DNA of 8,806 nucleotides from Bryobacterales bacterium (GCA_003132865.1 PKYZ01000568.1:1-8806); one strand, 5' to 3'; positions 1 through 6,703 are shown, numbered from the stretch's first letter. Program-made: numbers and translations. Notes: generated by a model not told the origin, from the letters alone.

Positions 1-300
1 TCAGATTCTCGCTCAGAGCCGAAAAATGATCCAAAGGATCGGCATGTACTGGCGGCTGCCGTCAAATGCGGTGCCCATTCAATCGTCAGCGACAACATGA
101 AGCACTTTCCGACAGAGGCTTTGTCCCCTTACAACATGGAGTGCTTAACAGCAGACGACTTCATGAGGCATCAATACCACCTCAACCCAGACGCCTTCAT
201 CAGTGTCCTGGTGGAGCAGGCGAGCGATATCGGATGGACGCTAACCCAATTGATCTCAAAGCACGTTCCTTCGCTCTCGAAGCTGATCATCAGTCATTAG
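1..300 (+). CDS. PIN-domain protein (VapC-like toxin), C-terminal part
   Basis: The frame is open from the first base to TAG at 298-300, giving 99 residues of a protein whose start lies left of the window. The segment DPKDRHVLAAAVKCGAHSIV (residues 10-29), followed by SDNMKHFP and then LSPYNMECLTADDF, matches the C-terminal half of PIN-domain proteins, where the usual text is DPDDRHVLAAA..IVTFNLKDFP. PIN proteins of this kind are Mg-dependent ribonucleases, often toxins paired with an upstream DNA-binding antitoxin; any partner would be outside the window. Asp10 and Asp13 keep the acidic D-x-x-D pair. The later acidic position of NLKDF is His35 here, so activity is uncertain. An internal ATG at 97 is not the start, because homology runs upstream of it. 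Codon use is less GC-rich than in neighbouring genes (TTA, ACA and AAT codons occur), which may indicate transfer. Confidence 0.8.
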   Translation, partial: SDSRSEPKNDPKDRHVLAAAVKCGAHSIVSDNMKHFPTEALSPYNMECLTADDFMRHQYHLNPDAFISVLVEQASDIGWTLTQLISKHVPSLSKLIISH

Positions 301-1722
301 TTCGCTGTGGGTAAAACCTCGGATTGGGGCGAACTGGGCGGTGCCGGCTCCGCCGCCGCCCCGTACTGCTCGAAGAAGTGGGCCACCGTCATGATGCCCT
401 TGTAGTAATTCTCCAAATGATACTTCTCGTTGGGCGAGTGCAGTCCGTCATCCGGCAGCCCGAAGCCCATCAGCACCGTGGGGATGCCCAGGTGAGTGGC
501 GAAATCGCCCACGATCGGAATCGATCCGCCCGAGCGAATGAAGACGGTCTTCTTGCCCAGAATGTCGCTGAACGCTTTGGCGGCCACCTTGATGGCGGGA
601 TGGTCCGGATTCACCACCAGCCCGGGCCCGGCGCTCAATATGCGCACCTCGAAGTGGATGCCCTTGGGCGTGTGCTTCCCGACGAACTCGCGGAAGGCCG
701 CGATCACCTTGTCGGGATCCTGCTTCGGCACCAGGCGGAAGCTCACCTTGGCAGTGACCTTCGCGGGAATCACGGTCTTGGCGCCCGCGGCGGTGAAACC
801 GCCCGCGATGCCGTGCACTTCGAAGGTCGGGCGCGCCCAGACGCGCTCCAGCACGGAGGGCTTACGCTCGCCGGTGAGTTCGCTCGATCCAACTTCCTTC
901 AGCCGGAATTCCTCTTCGCTGAACGGCAGACGCTTCCAGCTTCGCTTCTCGGCGGGCGCGGGCGGCTCGACATCGTCGTAGATGCCCGGCACCTGGATCA
1001 CGCCGTTGGCGTTCTTCACTTTGGAAAGCAACTCCACCAGCCCGAAGATGGGATTCGGCGCCGCGCCCCCGTACAAGCCGGAGTGCAGATCGCGCGCCGG
1101 CCCGCTGGATTCCACCTCTATGTAGATCAATCCGCGCAGCCCGATGCACAGCGTGGGGATGCCGTCGGCGAAAAGCTCGGTATCGGAAACCAAGGCGACA
1201 TCCGCTTTCAACTTCTCGGGATTCTCCGCCACGTACTTGGCAATGGATTCGCCGCCCACCTCCTCTTCGCCTTCCACCAGAAACTTCACGTTGATGGGCA
1301 GGGTGCCGTTGGCGGCGCGCAGCGCTTCGATGGCCTTCACGCATGTACATCTGGCCTTTATCGTCCGCGGTGCCGCGTCCGTAGATGTTGCCGTCGCGCA
1401 CGGTCGGCTCGAAGGGCGGGCTGTTCCATTCTTCCAGCGGATCGGCCGGCTGCACGTCGTAGTGGCCGTAGCACAACACGGTGGGTTTGCCGGGCGCGTG
1501 CATCCAATCCGCGTAGACCAGCGGATGCTTGGCGGTGGGGATGATCTCGACATTCTCCATGCCCACGTGACGCAGGCTGTCGGCGACGAAACGCGCGGCG
1601 CGCTCGATATCGTCGCGGTGCTCGGGCAGCGTGCTGATGCTGGGAATGCGCAGGAACTCTTTCAGTTCGTCAAGAAGACGGTCGCGATTCTGTTCGACAA
1701 ATGTGTCTGTGGTTTTGGACAT
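297..1722 (-). pseudogene. M20-family dipeptidase, broken by one frameshift
   Basis: This is a zinc-dependent M20 peptidase (carnosinase/PepV/ArgE superfamily), probably a cytoplasmic dipeptidase since no signal peptide is visible. Codons 1-127 run from ATG (1720-1722) in one frame and include GHYDVQP (His87, Asp89) and GRGTADDKG (Asp120). After ATG-TAC-ATG (1350-1342) the reading must move to another frame, which continues [20 protein letters not shown] (general-base and metal Glu), ALVSDTE (metal Asp), GGSIPIVGDF and DDGLHSPNEKY (metal His) to TAA at 299-297. Homologs usually read MYMHVKAIEA, so two bases of a His codon seem lost at position 1341. Restoring them gives about 475 residues, slightly longer than the usual 450-470. 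Unrepaired translation would give 127 true residues plus about 159 unrelated ones. Because every catalytic motif is intact, the shift is either very recent or a sequencing or assembly error. A GGA upstream of the start is a weak ribosome binding site. Confidence 0.9.
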
Positions 1723-1745
1723 TGGCTTTTCCGGTATGAGACTCC

Positions 1746-1751
1746 ATTATA
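1746..1751 (-). promoter_or_regulatory. possible -10 box for the M20 gene
   Basis: Read on the minus strand these bases are TATAAT, a perfect -10 consensus, 23 bases upstream of the M20 start codon in the gap between divergent genes. No convincing -35 box lies 16-18 bases further upstream, where the sequence is G/C-rich. The call rests on the hexamer and its position only. Confidence 0.35.
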
Positions 1752-1819
1752 AACGCTGGCCATGCCCACCCCCGACGCCGCAGCCCGATCCGGAAGAGCC
1801 GGTGGTAAAATTCGCAATC

Positions 1820-3223
1820 ATGCGCACCGCGATCCCGATTCTGTTTTCAATGCTGCTGGCTACAGCCGCTCAAGCACAGGAATACGACGTAGTTCTGGCG
1901 CACGGCCGGGTGCTGGACCCGGCTTCGGACCTGGACGCTGTGCGATACGTGGGAATTCGCGGCGCGAAGATCGGCGCGATTTCCGAAGCTCCGCTCCAGG
2001 GCCGCACGGTGGTGGACGCCTCCGGATTAGTGGTCGCGCCGGGCTTTATCGACCTGCACTCGCACGGACAGACGCCGGAGAACTACGCCTTCAAAGCCAG
2101 GGACGGCGTGACCACCGCGCTCGAAATGGAAGTAGGCGTTTCGCCGGTCCCGGACTGGTATCGCGCGCGCGAAGGCCGGGCGTTGATCAACTTCGGCGCC
2201 ACGTCGGGGCACATTCCCGCGCGCATGTATGTGATGCACGATAGCGGCAAGCTGCTGCCGCGGGATGCCGCGAAACGCGCCGCCACGCCCGAGGAACGCC
2301 GCCAGACCTACGACCTGGTGCGTCGCGGACTGGATGACGGCGCGCTGGGCATCGGCATGGGCATCGCTTATGTGCCGCTGGCCACCCGCGCGGAGATCCT
2401 GGAGCTGTTTGGCCTCGCGGCCGAGCGGAAGACGGCGGTATACGTCCACATACGGAACGGAGGGCCGGTGGAGCCGGGCGTGATCGATGCGCTGCAGGAA
2501 GTCATCGCCGATGCGGCCGCGGCCGGCGCGTCTCTCCACGTGGTGCACATCACCAGCATGGGCTTGCGGGAAACGGCTTTGTGCCTGCAAATGATCGGAG
2601 GCGCACGGCGCAGCGGATTGGACGTGACCACGGAGATGTATCCGTACACGGCGGGCATGACCGACATCAGCTCGGCGGTCTTCGATGAAGGTTGGCAGGC
2701 GAAACAGGGCGGCATCGGCTTCGGCGATCTGCAATGGGCGCTGACGGGCGAGCGGCTCACCGCCGAGTCTTTTGCGCGCTACCGCCAGCAGGGCGGCATG
2801 GTAGCCATCCATTCGATTCCGGAGGAGGTGGTCCGCCTGGCGATCGCCGATCCGATGACGATGATTGCGAGCGACGGCATTCTGGATCATGGCAAGGGGC
2901 ATCCGCGAGCGGCCGGAACCTACGCGCGCGTGTTGGGCCGTTACGTGCGCGAGCAGCATGCGCTCACGCTGATGGACGCGGTGCGCAAGATGACGGTGAT
3001 GCCGGCCGATCGGCTGGGCATCCGCACCAAGGGCCGCATCGCGGTGGGCGCGGACGCGGATATCACGGTTTTCGATCCGGCGCGGGTTATCGATCGGGCG
3101 ACCTTCGAGAATCCGGCGCAGTATTCGGAAGGGATCGCCTATGTGCTGGTGAACGGGACTTTGGTGGTCAAGGGTGGGGAATTGGTGGAGGGGGTGGCGC
3201 CGGGGCTGGCGGTGCGGCGGTAG
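1820..3223 (+). CDS. exported D-aminoacylase-like amidohydrolase
   Basis: A 467-residue metal-dependent hydrolase of the amidohydrolase superfamily, closest in motif pattern to N-acyl-D-amino-acid deacylases. The frame is open further upstream, but ATG at 1820 is chosen because it begins a clear signal peptide (MRTAIPILFSMLLATAAQA, likely cut near residue 18-20) followed by the usual small beta domain (YDVVLAHGRVLDPAS). The metal-site sequence is recognisable: APGFIDLHSH (His80, His82), YVHIRNGG (His210), HVVHITSMG (His243), and SDGILDHGKGHPRAAGTYAR with Asp352. The C-terminal beta strands read GRIAVGADADITVFDP and YVLVNGTLVVKGGE, typical of the family. At the bridging position, where D-aminoacylases have Cys and related enzymes a carboxylated Lys, there is LEMEVG (Glu102/Glu104). 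The signal peptide implies a periplasmic role, perhaps removing acyl groups from D-amino acids or handling cell-wall or peptide fragments; the true substrate cannot be read from sequence. The gene stands alone, divergent from the M20 gene and convergent with the HtrA gene. The start lacks a strong ribosome binding site. Confidence 0.88.
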   Translation: MRTAIPILFSMLLATAAQAQEYDVVLAHGRVLDPASDLDAVRYVGIRGAKIGAISEAPLQGRTVVDASGLVVAPGFIDLHSHGQTPENYAFKARDGVTTALEMEVGVSPVPDWYRAREGRALINFGATSGHIPARMYVMHDSGKLLPRDAAKRAATPEERRQTYDLVRRGLDDGALGIGMGIAYVPLATRAEILELFGLAAERKTAVYVHIRNGGPVEPGVIDALQEVIADAAAAGASLHVVHITSMGLRETALCLQMIGGARRSGLDVTTEMYPYTAGMTDISSAVFDEGWQAKQGGIGFGDLQWALTGERLTAESFARYRQQGGMVAIHSIPEEVVRLAIADPMTMIASDGILDHGKGHPRAAGTYARVLGRYVREQHALTLMDAVRKMTVMPADRLGIRTKGRIAVGADADITVFDPARVIDRATFENPAQYSEGIAYVLVNGTLVVKGGELVEGVAPGLAVRR

Positions 3224-3227
3224 GGCT

Positions 3228-3286
3228 GTGGGGCAGGACTCCAGCGGGTCCTGGAGGACCCGCGCAGACCTGGAGGTCTGCCCCAC
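3228..3286. repeat. REP-like composite palindrome between convergent genes
   Basis: Two adjacent perfect hairpins share a TGGA loop. The first is GCGGGTCC/GGACCCGC (3244-3251 with 3256-3263); the second is GCAGACC/GGTCTGC (3264-3270 with 3275-3281). An outer perfect 9-bp arm, GTGGGGCAG (3228-3236) with CTGCCCCAC (3278-3286), encloses both and competes with the second hairpin for four bases. CTCCAG (3239-3244) can also pair with CTGGAG (3251-3256). The element fills nearly all of the 69-base gap between the amidohydrolase stop (3223) and the HtrA stop (3293). It resembles repetitive extragenic palindromes and could stop transcription arriving from both sides, but no T-run directly follows either hairpin, so classical intrinsic termination is not supported. 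Whether it is repeated elsewhere in the genome cannot be seen here. Confidence 0.75.
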
Positions 3287-3292
3287 GCGCTT

Positions 3293-4807
3293 TTACTGCT
3301 GCGGCAGAGTACCGGCGGCGAACAGGGGGTTCCAATTCCCACCAGTATTCCGCATCAGCTTGAACGCCATGGCTTCGCCCGGCTTGGCCGATTGCATGAC
3401 GTTGCGCACGTCGGCGGCCGTGGCTACGCGGTGGCGGTTGATCTCGACGAGCACATCGCCCTTCTGCAGGCCGATGTCTTCGGCGAAAGAACCAGGCTCG
3501 ACGCTGGCGATCGCGACGCCGCCAGTCTTCAGGCCCATTTGTTCGCGGTCGGCTTCAGTCAGGTTCTGGACGTTGACGCCCAGGCGCGCATGCGTGGTCT
3601 CGCCTTCTTCGCCGGATTCGGGAGACCCCTTGCCGGACCCGTTGTCCGCCACGATCTCGGCGCGGTCGCCAATCTTGGCGGACACTTCGACCGGCTTCCC
3701 GTCGCGCAGCACTTTGAGCTCGACCGTGGTGCCCGGCTGCGCCGCCGAAATCGCCTGCACGAGTTGTTCTCCGTCCTTGACGGTCTGGCCGTTGATGCCA
3801 ACGATGATATCGGAGGCCTGCATGCCGGCCTTTGCAGCCGGTCCGCCGGGGTTCACCGACTGAACGAATACGCCGCTGGATGCGCCGTAAGCCTTTAGCA
3901 GCGCGGCATTCTCCTCGCGGGCAAACTGAATGCCGATGGCGCCGCGGGAGACTTTACCGCTCTTGATGATCTGGTTGTACGAGTTCACGGCAAGGTTGAT
4001 GGGCAGCGCGAAACCAATGCCTTCGAAATTGCCGCTGCCGCTGACGATCATGGTGTTGATGCCGATCACTTCGCCGTTGATATTGAGCAGCGGGCCTCCG
4101 CTATTGCCGCGGTTGATGGCGGCGTCGGTCTGGAGGAAGCGCTGCAGTTGATGGTCGCGCTCGCCGAGGTCGCGGCCTTTGGCGCTGATGATGCCGGCGG
4201 TCATGGTCTGATCGAGTCCGAAGGGAGAGCCGATGGCGACCGCCCAGTCGCCGACTTCGATGGCGTCGGAGTTGCCGACGCGGAGCGGCGTGAGTTGCTT
4301 GCTGGCGTCGATCTTCAGGACCGCGAGGTCCAGCTCGGGATCGGTGCCGATCAGCTTAGCCGCGTATTGGGTCCTGTCGCCGGGCAGCGTCACTTGAATG
4401 CGGATGGCGTTCTCGACAACGTGGTTGTTGGTCAGGATATAGCCGTTGTGGTCCACGACAAAGCCGGAGCCCAGGCCCTGCGCGCGACGCGGCTGTTGCG
4501 GCGCACCTTCAAACGGGTTCATGCCGCCAAACGGATTCTCACCGTTGGATGGCTGCCCGTTGAAGAACCACCGGGTGTTCGCGCGCTTTTCCTGAATCGT
4601 GCTGACGATCTGCACGACGGAAGGCTCGGATTCCTTGGCGATCTTGGTGAACGAGTTGGATAGTTGAACCGGACTGGGAATGGTCAGCGCGGCGGGTGTC
4701 GCGCCGGCCGCGCGTGCGATCCCAGTGTGGCTCACCAGGTTTGCGGTTAATAACCCCGCGCAGAAGAGTAGGAGCGCAAGGGTAACGTAGCTTCTGTTTA
4801 GCTTCAT
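3293..4807 (-). CDS. degP: HtrA/DegP-type periplasmic serine protease (Do family)
   Basis: A 504-residue Do-like protease/chaperone that degrades or holds misfolded envelope proteins. A signal peptide or membrane anchor spans residues 1-34 (MKLNRSYVTLALLLFCAGLL, ending near ARAAG). The trypsin-like domain covers about 50-280 with the complete triad: His129 in TNNHVV, Asp160 in DPELDLAVL, and Ser236 in RGNSGGP. Two PDZ domains follow: the first about 287-380 (RGAIGIQF, SVNPGGPAAKAGMQASDIIVGING), the second about 405-495 (ARLGVNVQNL, VEPGSFAEDIGLQKGDVLVEINRH). They are separated by an acidic Gly/Ser-rich linker (SGKGSPESGEEGE). A Q-linker-like stretch rich in Phe, Asn and Gly (80-105) fits the flexible LA loop of DegP-type enzymes. 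Length and order match the family. The start is preceded by AAGGA with 7-8 bases of spacing. It is the third gene of an operon with the BlaI-type repressor and the M56 protease, 33 bases after the latter's stop, suggesting stress-induced expression. The symbol is given at family level; degQ-like assignment is equally possible. Confidence 0.93.
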   Translation of the reverse strand: MKLNRSYVTLALLLFCAGLLTANLVSHTGIARAAGATPAALTIPSPVQLSNSFTKIAKESEPSVVQIVSTIQEKRANTRWFFNGQPSNGENPFGGMNPFEGAPQQPRRAQGLGSGFVVDHNGYILTNNHVVENAIRIQVTLPGDRTQYAAKLIGTDPELDLAVLKIDASKQLTPLRVGNSDAIEVGDWAVAIGSPFGLDQTMTAGIISAKGRDLGERDHQLQRFLQTDAAINRGNSGGPLLNINGEVIGINTMIVSGSGNFEGIGFALPINLAVNSYNQIIKSGKVSRGAIGIQFAREENAALLKAYGASSGVFVQSVNPGGPAAKAGMQASDIIVGINGQTVKDGEQLVQAISAAQPGTTVELKVLRDGKPVEVSAKIGDRAEIVADNGSGKGSPESGEEGETTHARLGVNVQNLTEADREQMGLKTGGVAIASVEPGSFAEDIGLQKGDVLVEINRHRVATAADVRNVMQSAKPGEAMAFKLMRNTGGNWNPLFAAGTLPQQ

Positions 4808-4840
4808 GTTGTTGTCCTTTGTTTTGAGAGAATCTGTTGC

Positions 4841-6061
4841 TTAAATACCGTTCAACGCTGCGGGTGGCGGTGGTTCGAAGAAGACCACCGCGATCACGAA
4901 GTAAGTTGAGGACACTTCCACCTGCCATGCGCGCACGAGCACGATGGGAGCATCCGTCAAGGCAGGCGTGGCCGGCAGTTCGCGCTTGGGCACGCGGTTC
5001 GCGACCAGGCGCGGCCGGACCGGAGCCGCTCTGCGAGGCGCCCATGAGACGACCGGCGCCATGGCCGGCGCCGCCGGCGCGCTCAGATGCGCGAAAGCCA
5101 TGGTAGCCACGGGGATTTCCTGCACGCCAACTGGCGGTGTGGTCCTGGCGGCCACGATCAGGGCCGCGCACACCAGGGCGCATGCTGCCATCCAGCCGGA
5201 ACGCGAGAAGCGCGGCGTGGTGTTGCGATCCGGCTGCAGCAGGGCTTCCACGCGCGCCCTGAGCTGCCACCTGGTTCTGGTGGTCGCGCCTGGGGCCAAT
5301 TGCGGGGCCGGCGCGCGGCGCGTCAATTCGTGCAGATGCGTGAGGCAGGCGGCATACGGGCGGGCCTCGCCGGTGGTCGAAACCACCCAATCGTCGCAGG
5401 CCACTTCACGCTCGATTTTCAGGCGGCGTCCGATCCAATAGATGGCCGGATTGAAGAAGAGCGCGGCTTGCGCGACGGCGTGCGCGAGTTGCGTCCAATC
5501 GTCCCAGCGGCGCAGATGGGCCATTTCGTGGCAGAGCACCTGCTCGAATTCCGGGGGGGTGAGCTCGTCGACCACGGATTGCGGGAAGACGATCGCGCGG
5601 CGCACGAAACCGGCGGCCATCGGCACCCGGGCTTCAGCCGAGGCGAGCACCCGGATGTTGCCGCGCTGGCCGAGCAGGGTGGCACGGCGCTTCAGACCGT
5701 GGATATGGACAAGGCTCCAGGCAACGCGCGCCAGCAGGATGGCGGCGATCGCCAGCCAGGCCACAACTGCGTAGACCGGCCACTGCGCCGTTACCGGAAC
5801 GATCCATGGCGCGGAAGGCAGTGCCGGGGCACTGGCGGCTGCCGCCGGCGCAGGTCTGGGGATCAACAGCAGGGCGGGCGTCGCCACGGCCAGCAGGAGA
5901 GTGGTGAACCAGATCGCGTAACGGGTGGTGGCATTGGAACGCGGCAGGAGGCGGACCATACTCGCGGCCAGAGCGGCCAACAGCAATCCCAGCCAGAGGC
6001 TGTTGAGTGCGCTCGATACCGCCACGGCCGCCGCCACATTCGCCAATTCAACCCAGTTCAC
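4841..6061 (-). CDS. BlaR1/MecR1-like M56 membrane metallopeptidase
   Basis: A 406-residue integral membrane zinc protease of family M56, the signal-transducing part of BlaR1/MecR1-type regulators. Hydrophobic segments lie at about 13-37, 48-68 and 92-116, with a further one at 288-306. The cytoplasmic protease domain has HEMAH (His178, Glu179, His182) and, downstream, KIEREVACDDWV (217-226), which supplies the third zinc ligand and the family's conserved ACD. BlaR1 proteins are normally about 580-600 residues with a penicillin-binding sensor domain after the last membrane segment. Here only about 100 residues follow, rich in Ala, Pro and Arg and ending in FFEPPPPAALNGI, so the beta-lactam sensor is absent. 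The start is GTG at 6061-6059, overlapping the repressor's TGA by four bases (GTGA), which implies translational coupling. Expected role: sense an unknown envelope signal and cause cleavage of the BlaI-type repressor. The tail may instead be a different sensor or an interaction arm. Confidence 0.9.
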   Translation of the reverse strand: MNWVELANVAAAVAVSSALNSLWLGLLLAALAASMVRLLPRSNATTRYAIWFTTLLLAVATPALLLIPRPAPAAAASAPALPSAPWIVPVTAQWPVYAVVAWLAIAAILLARVAWSLVHIHGLKRRATLLGQRGNIRVLASAEARVPMAAGFVRRAIVFPQSVVDELTPPEFEQVLCHEMAHLRRWDDWTQLAHAVAQAALFFNPAIYWIGRRLKIEREVACDDWVVSTTGEARPYAACLTHLHELTRRAPAPQLAPGATTRTRWQLRARVEALLQPDRNTTPRFSRSGWMAACALVCAALIVAARTTPPVGVQEIPVATMAFAHLSAPAAPAMAPVVSWAPRRAAPVRPRLVANRVPKRELPATPALTDAPIVLVRAWQVEVSSTYFVIAVVFFEPPPPAALNGI

Positions 6062-6444
6062 TGCGCGCCCCCTCCTTCACCCGAGATCAGCCGTTTGAGC
6101 CTGCTCAGTTCGCTTTCATCCAACTGCTCGTCTTCCAAGACGTTTAGAATGAGCAACTCAGGTGAATCCTGGAAGAATCGTTTCACCAGATTGCGAACCG
6201 CCTTGCGGCTGGCCTCACCGCGTTCCACTACAGGATGATAGACGAACGCGCGGCCTTCTTTGGTATGCCGAACGTACCCTTTTCGTTCCAGGATGCGGAG
6301 CGTGGTAAGGACTGTGTTGTAGGCTACAACCGAATTGGACAGCGCGCCGACGACGTCGGTCACCACGGCGGAACCCTTTTGCCAAAGGATTTCCATGATG
6401 GGGAGTTCGGCTTCGGTGAGTGTGGGCGACTGTTTTCGTGCCAT
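6058..6444 (-). CDS. blaI: BlaI/MecI/CopY-family transcriptional repressor
   Basis: A 128-residue repressor of usual family length. The N-terminal winged helix-turn-helix covers about residues 8-72: LTEAELPIMEILWQKG, then the recognition-helix region AYNTVLTTLRILERKGYV (41-58) and the wing TKEGRAFVYHPVV. The C-terminal part (78-125) is the dimerisation helix bundle. In staphylococcal BlaI and MecI induction is by cleavage after Asn101; this protein also has Asn at 101, in LLILNVLEDEQ, so the site appears kept. It is the first gene of the operon and overlaps the M56 protease gene by four bases, the standard arrangement of repressor and cognate protease. It probably represses its own promoter and hence all three genes. 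The symbol is a family label; beta-lactam regulation is not implied, since no beta-lactamase gene is nearby. Confidence 0.95.
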   Translation of the reverse strand: MARKQSPTLTEAELPIMEILWQKGSAVVTDVVGALSNSVVAYNTVLTTLRILERKGYVRHTKEGRAFVYHPVVERGEASRKAVRNLVKRFFQDSPELLILNVLEDEQLDESELSRLKRLISGEGGGAQ

Positions 6445-6454
6445 GGGCGATTCT

Positions 6455-6531
6455 CTTAATGAATTAAGAATTGCTCTAATTCAGTTGTACACCGAACTGG
6501 AGCGGGCTGTCAACTAATTTTTTAAGAATTG
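6455..6531. promoter_or_regulatory. candidate BlaI operator repeats
   Basis: The AT-rich stretch upstream of blaI holds a perfect inverted repeat CTTAAT-GA-ATTAAG (6455-6468). It also has two copies of TTAAGAATTG (6464-6473 and 6522-6531) on either side of the promoter, and two copies of CTAATT (6476-6481 and 6514-6519). The inverted repeat sits in the expected leader and the distal copies just upstream of the -35 box, so a dimeric repressor bound there would block transcription. The sites differ from the TACA/TGTA-type operators of staphylococcal BlaI, so binding is inferred from position and symmetry alone. Confidence 0.5.
6484..6513 (-). promoter_or_regulatory. promoter of the blaI-M56-htrA operon
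   Basis: On the minus strand there is a perfect -35 box TTGACA (6513-6508) and, after 18 bases, TACAAC (6489-6484) as a -10 box; a 17-base spacing would give GTACAA. Transcription would start near 6477, leaving a leader of about 33 bases before the blaI ATG. The -10 is imperfect, as is common for repressed promoters. Confidence 0.6.
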
Positions 6532-6641
6532 AATCTGTCATAGGCTAACTGGAACGCGATTCGCTTGCAACTCGGCTTGAGTGGCGGGCATTCGGCTTGG
6601 CTAAGCGCGCCGCGTCTGCATGGGCTCATGGGGTATTTAGC

Positions 6642-6670
6642 TTGATCTGGGGGCGGGAGCATGCTATCCT
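6642..6670 (+). promoter_or_regulatory. promoter of the antitoxin-toxin pair
   Basis: TTGATC (6642-6647) is followed after exactly 17 bases by TATCCT (6665-6670), which carries a TG one base upstream (6662-6663) as in extended -10 promoters. Transcription would start near 6677, about 27 bases before the antitoxin ATG. The preceding stretch 6540-6640 shows nothing recognisable apart from a short direct repeat, TCGGCTTG. Confidence 0.6.
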
Positions 6671-6703
6671 TGATGCAGGAAGTAGGGAAGTAAGGAGGTA
6701 ATG

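Noticed and set aside
324..1544. Long open frame of 406 codons on the plus strand across the M20 gene
   Set aside because: It is antisense to a gene with clear peptidase motifs. Its translation is Arg/Gly/His-rich with no recognisable domain, the usual shadow frame in GC-rich DNA.
3172..3205. Possible G-quadruplex at the 3' end of the amidohydrolase gene
   Set aside because: Four G-runs exist, but with loops of 1, 10 and 7 bases inside a Gly/Val-coding GC-rich stretch; this is expected from composition and is weak.
2027..3286. Open frame of 419 codons on the minus strand opposite the amidohydrolase
   Set aside because: Translation is Arg/His/Gln-rich without motifs, and the plus-strand frame holds the complete amidohydrolase signature.
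3264..3294. Intrinsic terminator after the amidohydrolase gene
   Set aside because: The second hairpin is followed by nine G/C-rich bases before a run of only four T, and no T-run lies on the other strand, so a standard terminator is not supported.
5087..6238. Open frame of 383 codons on the plus strand opposite the M56 gene
   Set aside because: It covers two overlapping minus-strand genes and reads as low-complexity Gly/Arg/Gln sequence, so it is a shadow frame.
6568..6598. Direct repeat TCGGCTTG upstream of the antitoxin gene
   Set aside because: Two 8-base copies 19 bases apart, outside the promoter and without symmetry, could easily be chance.
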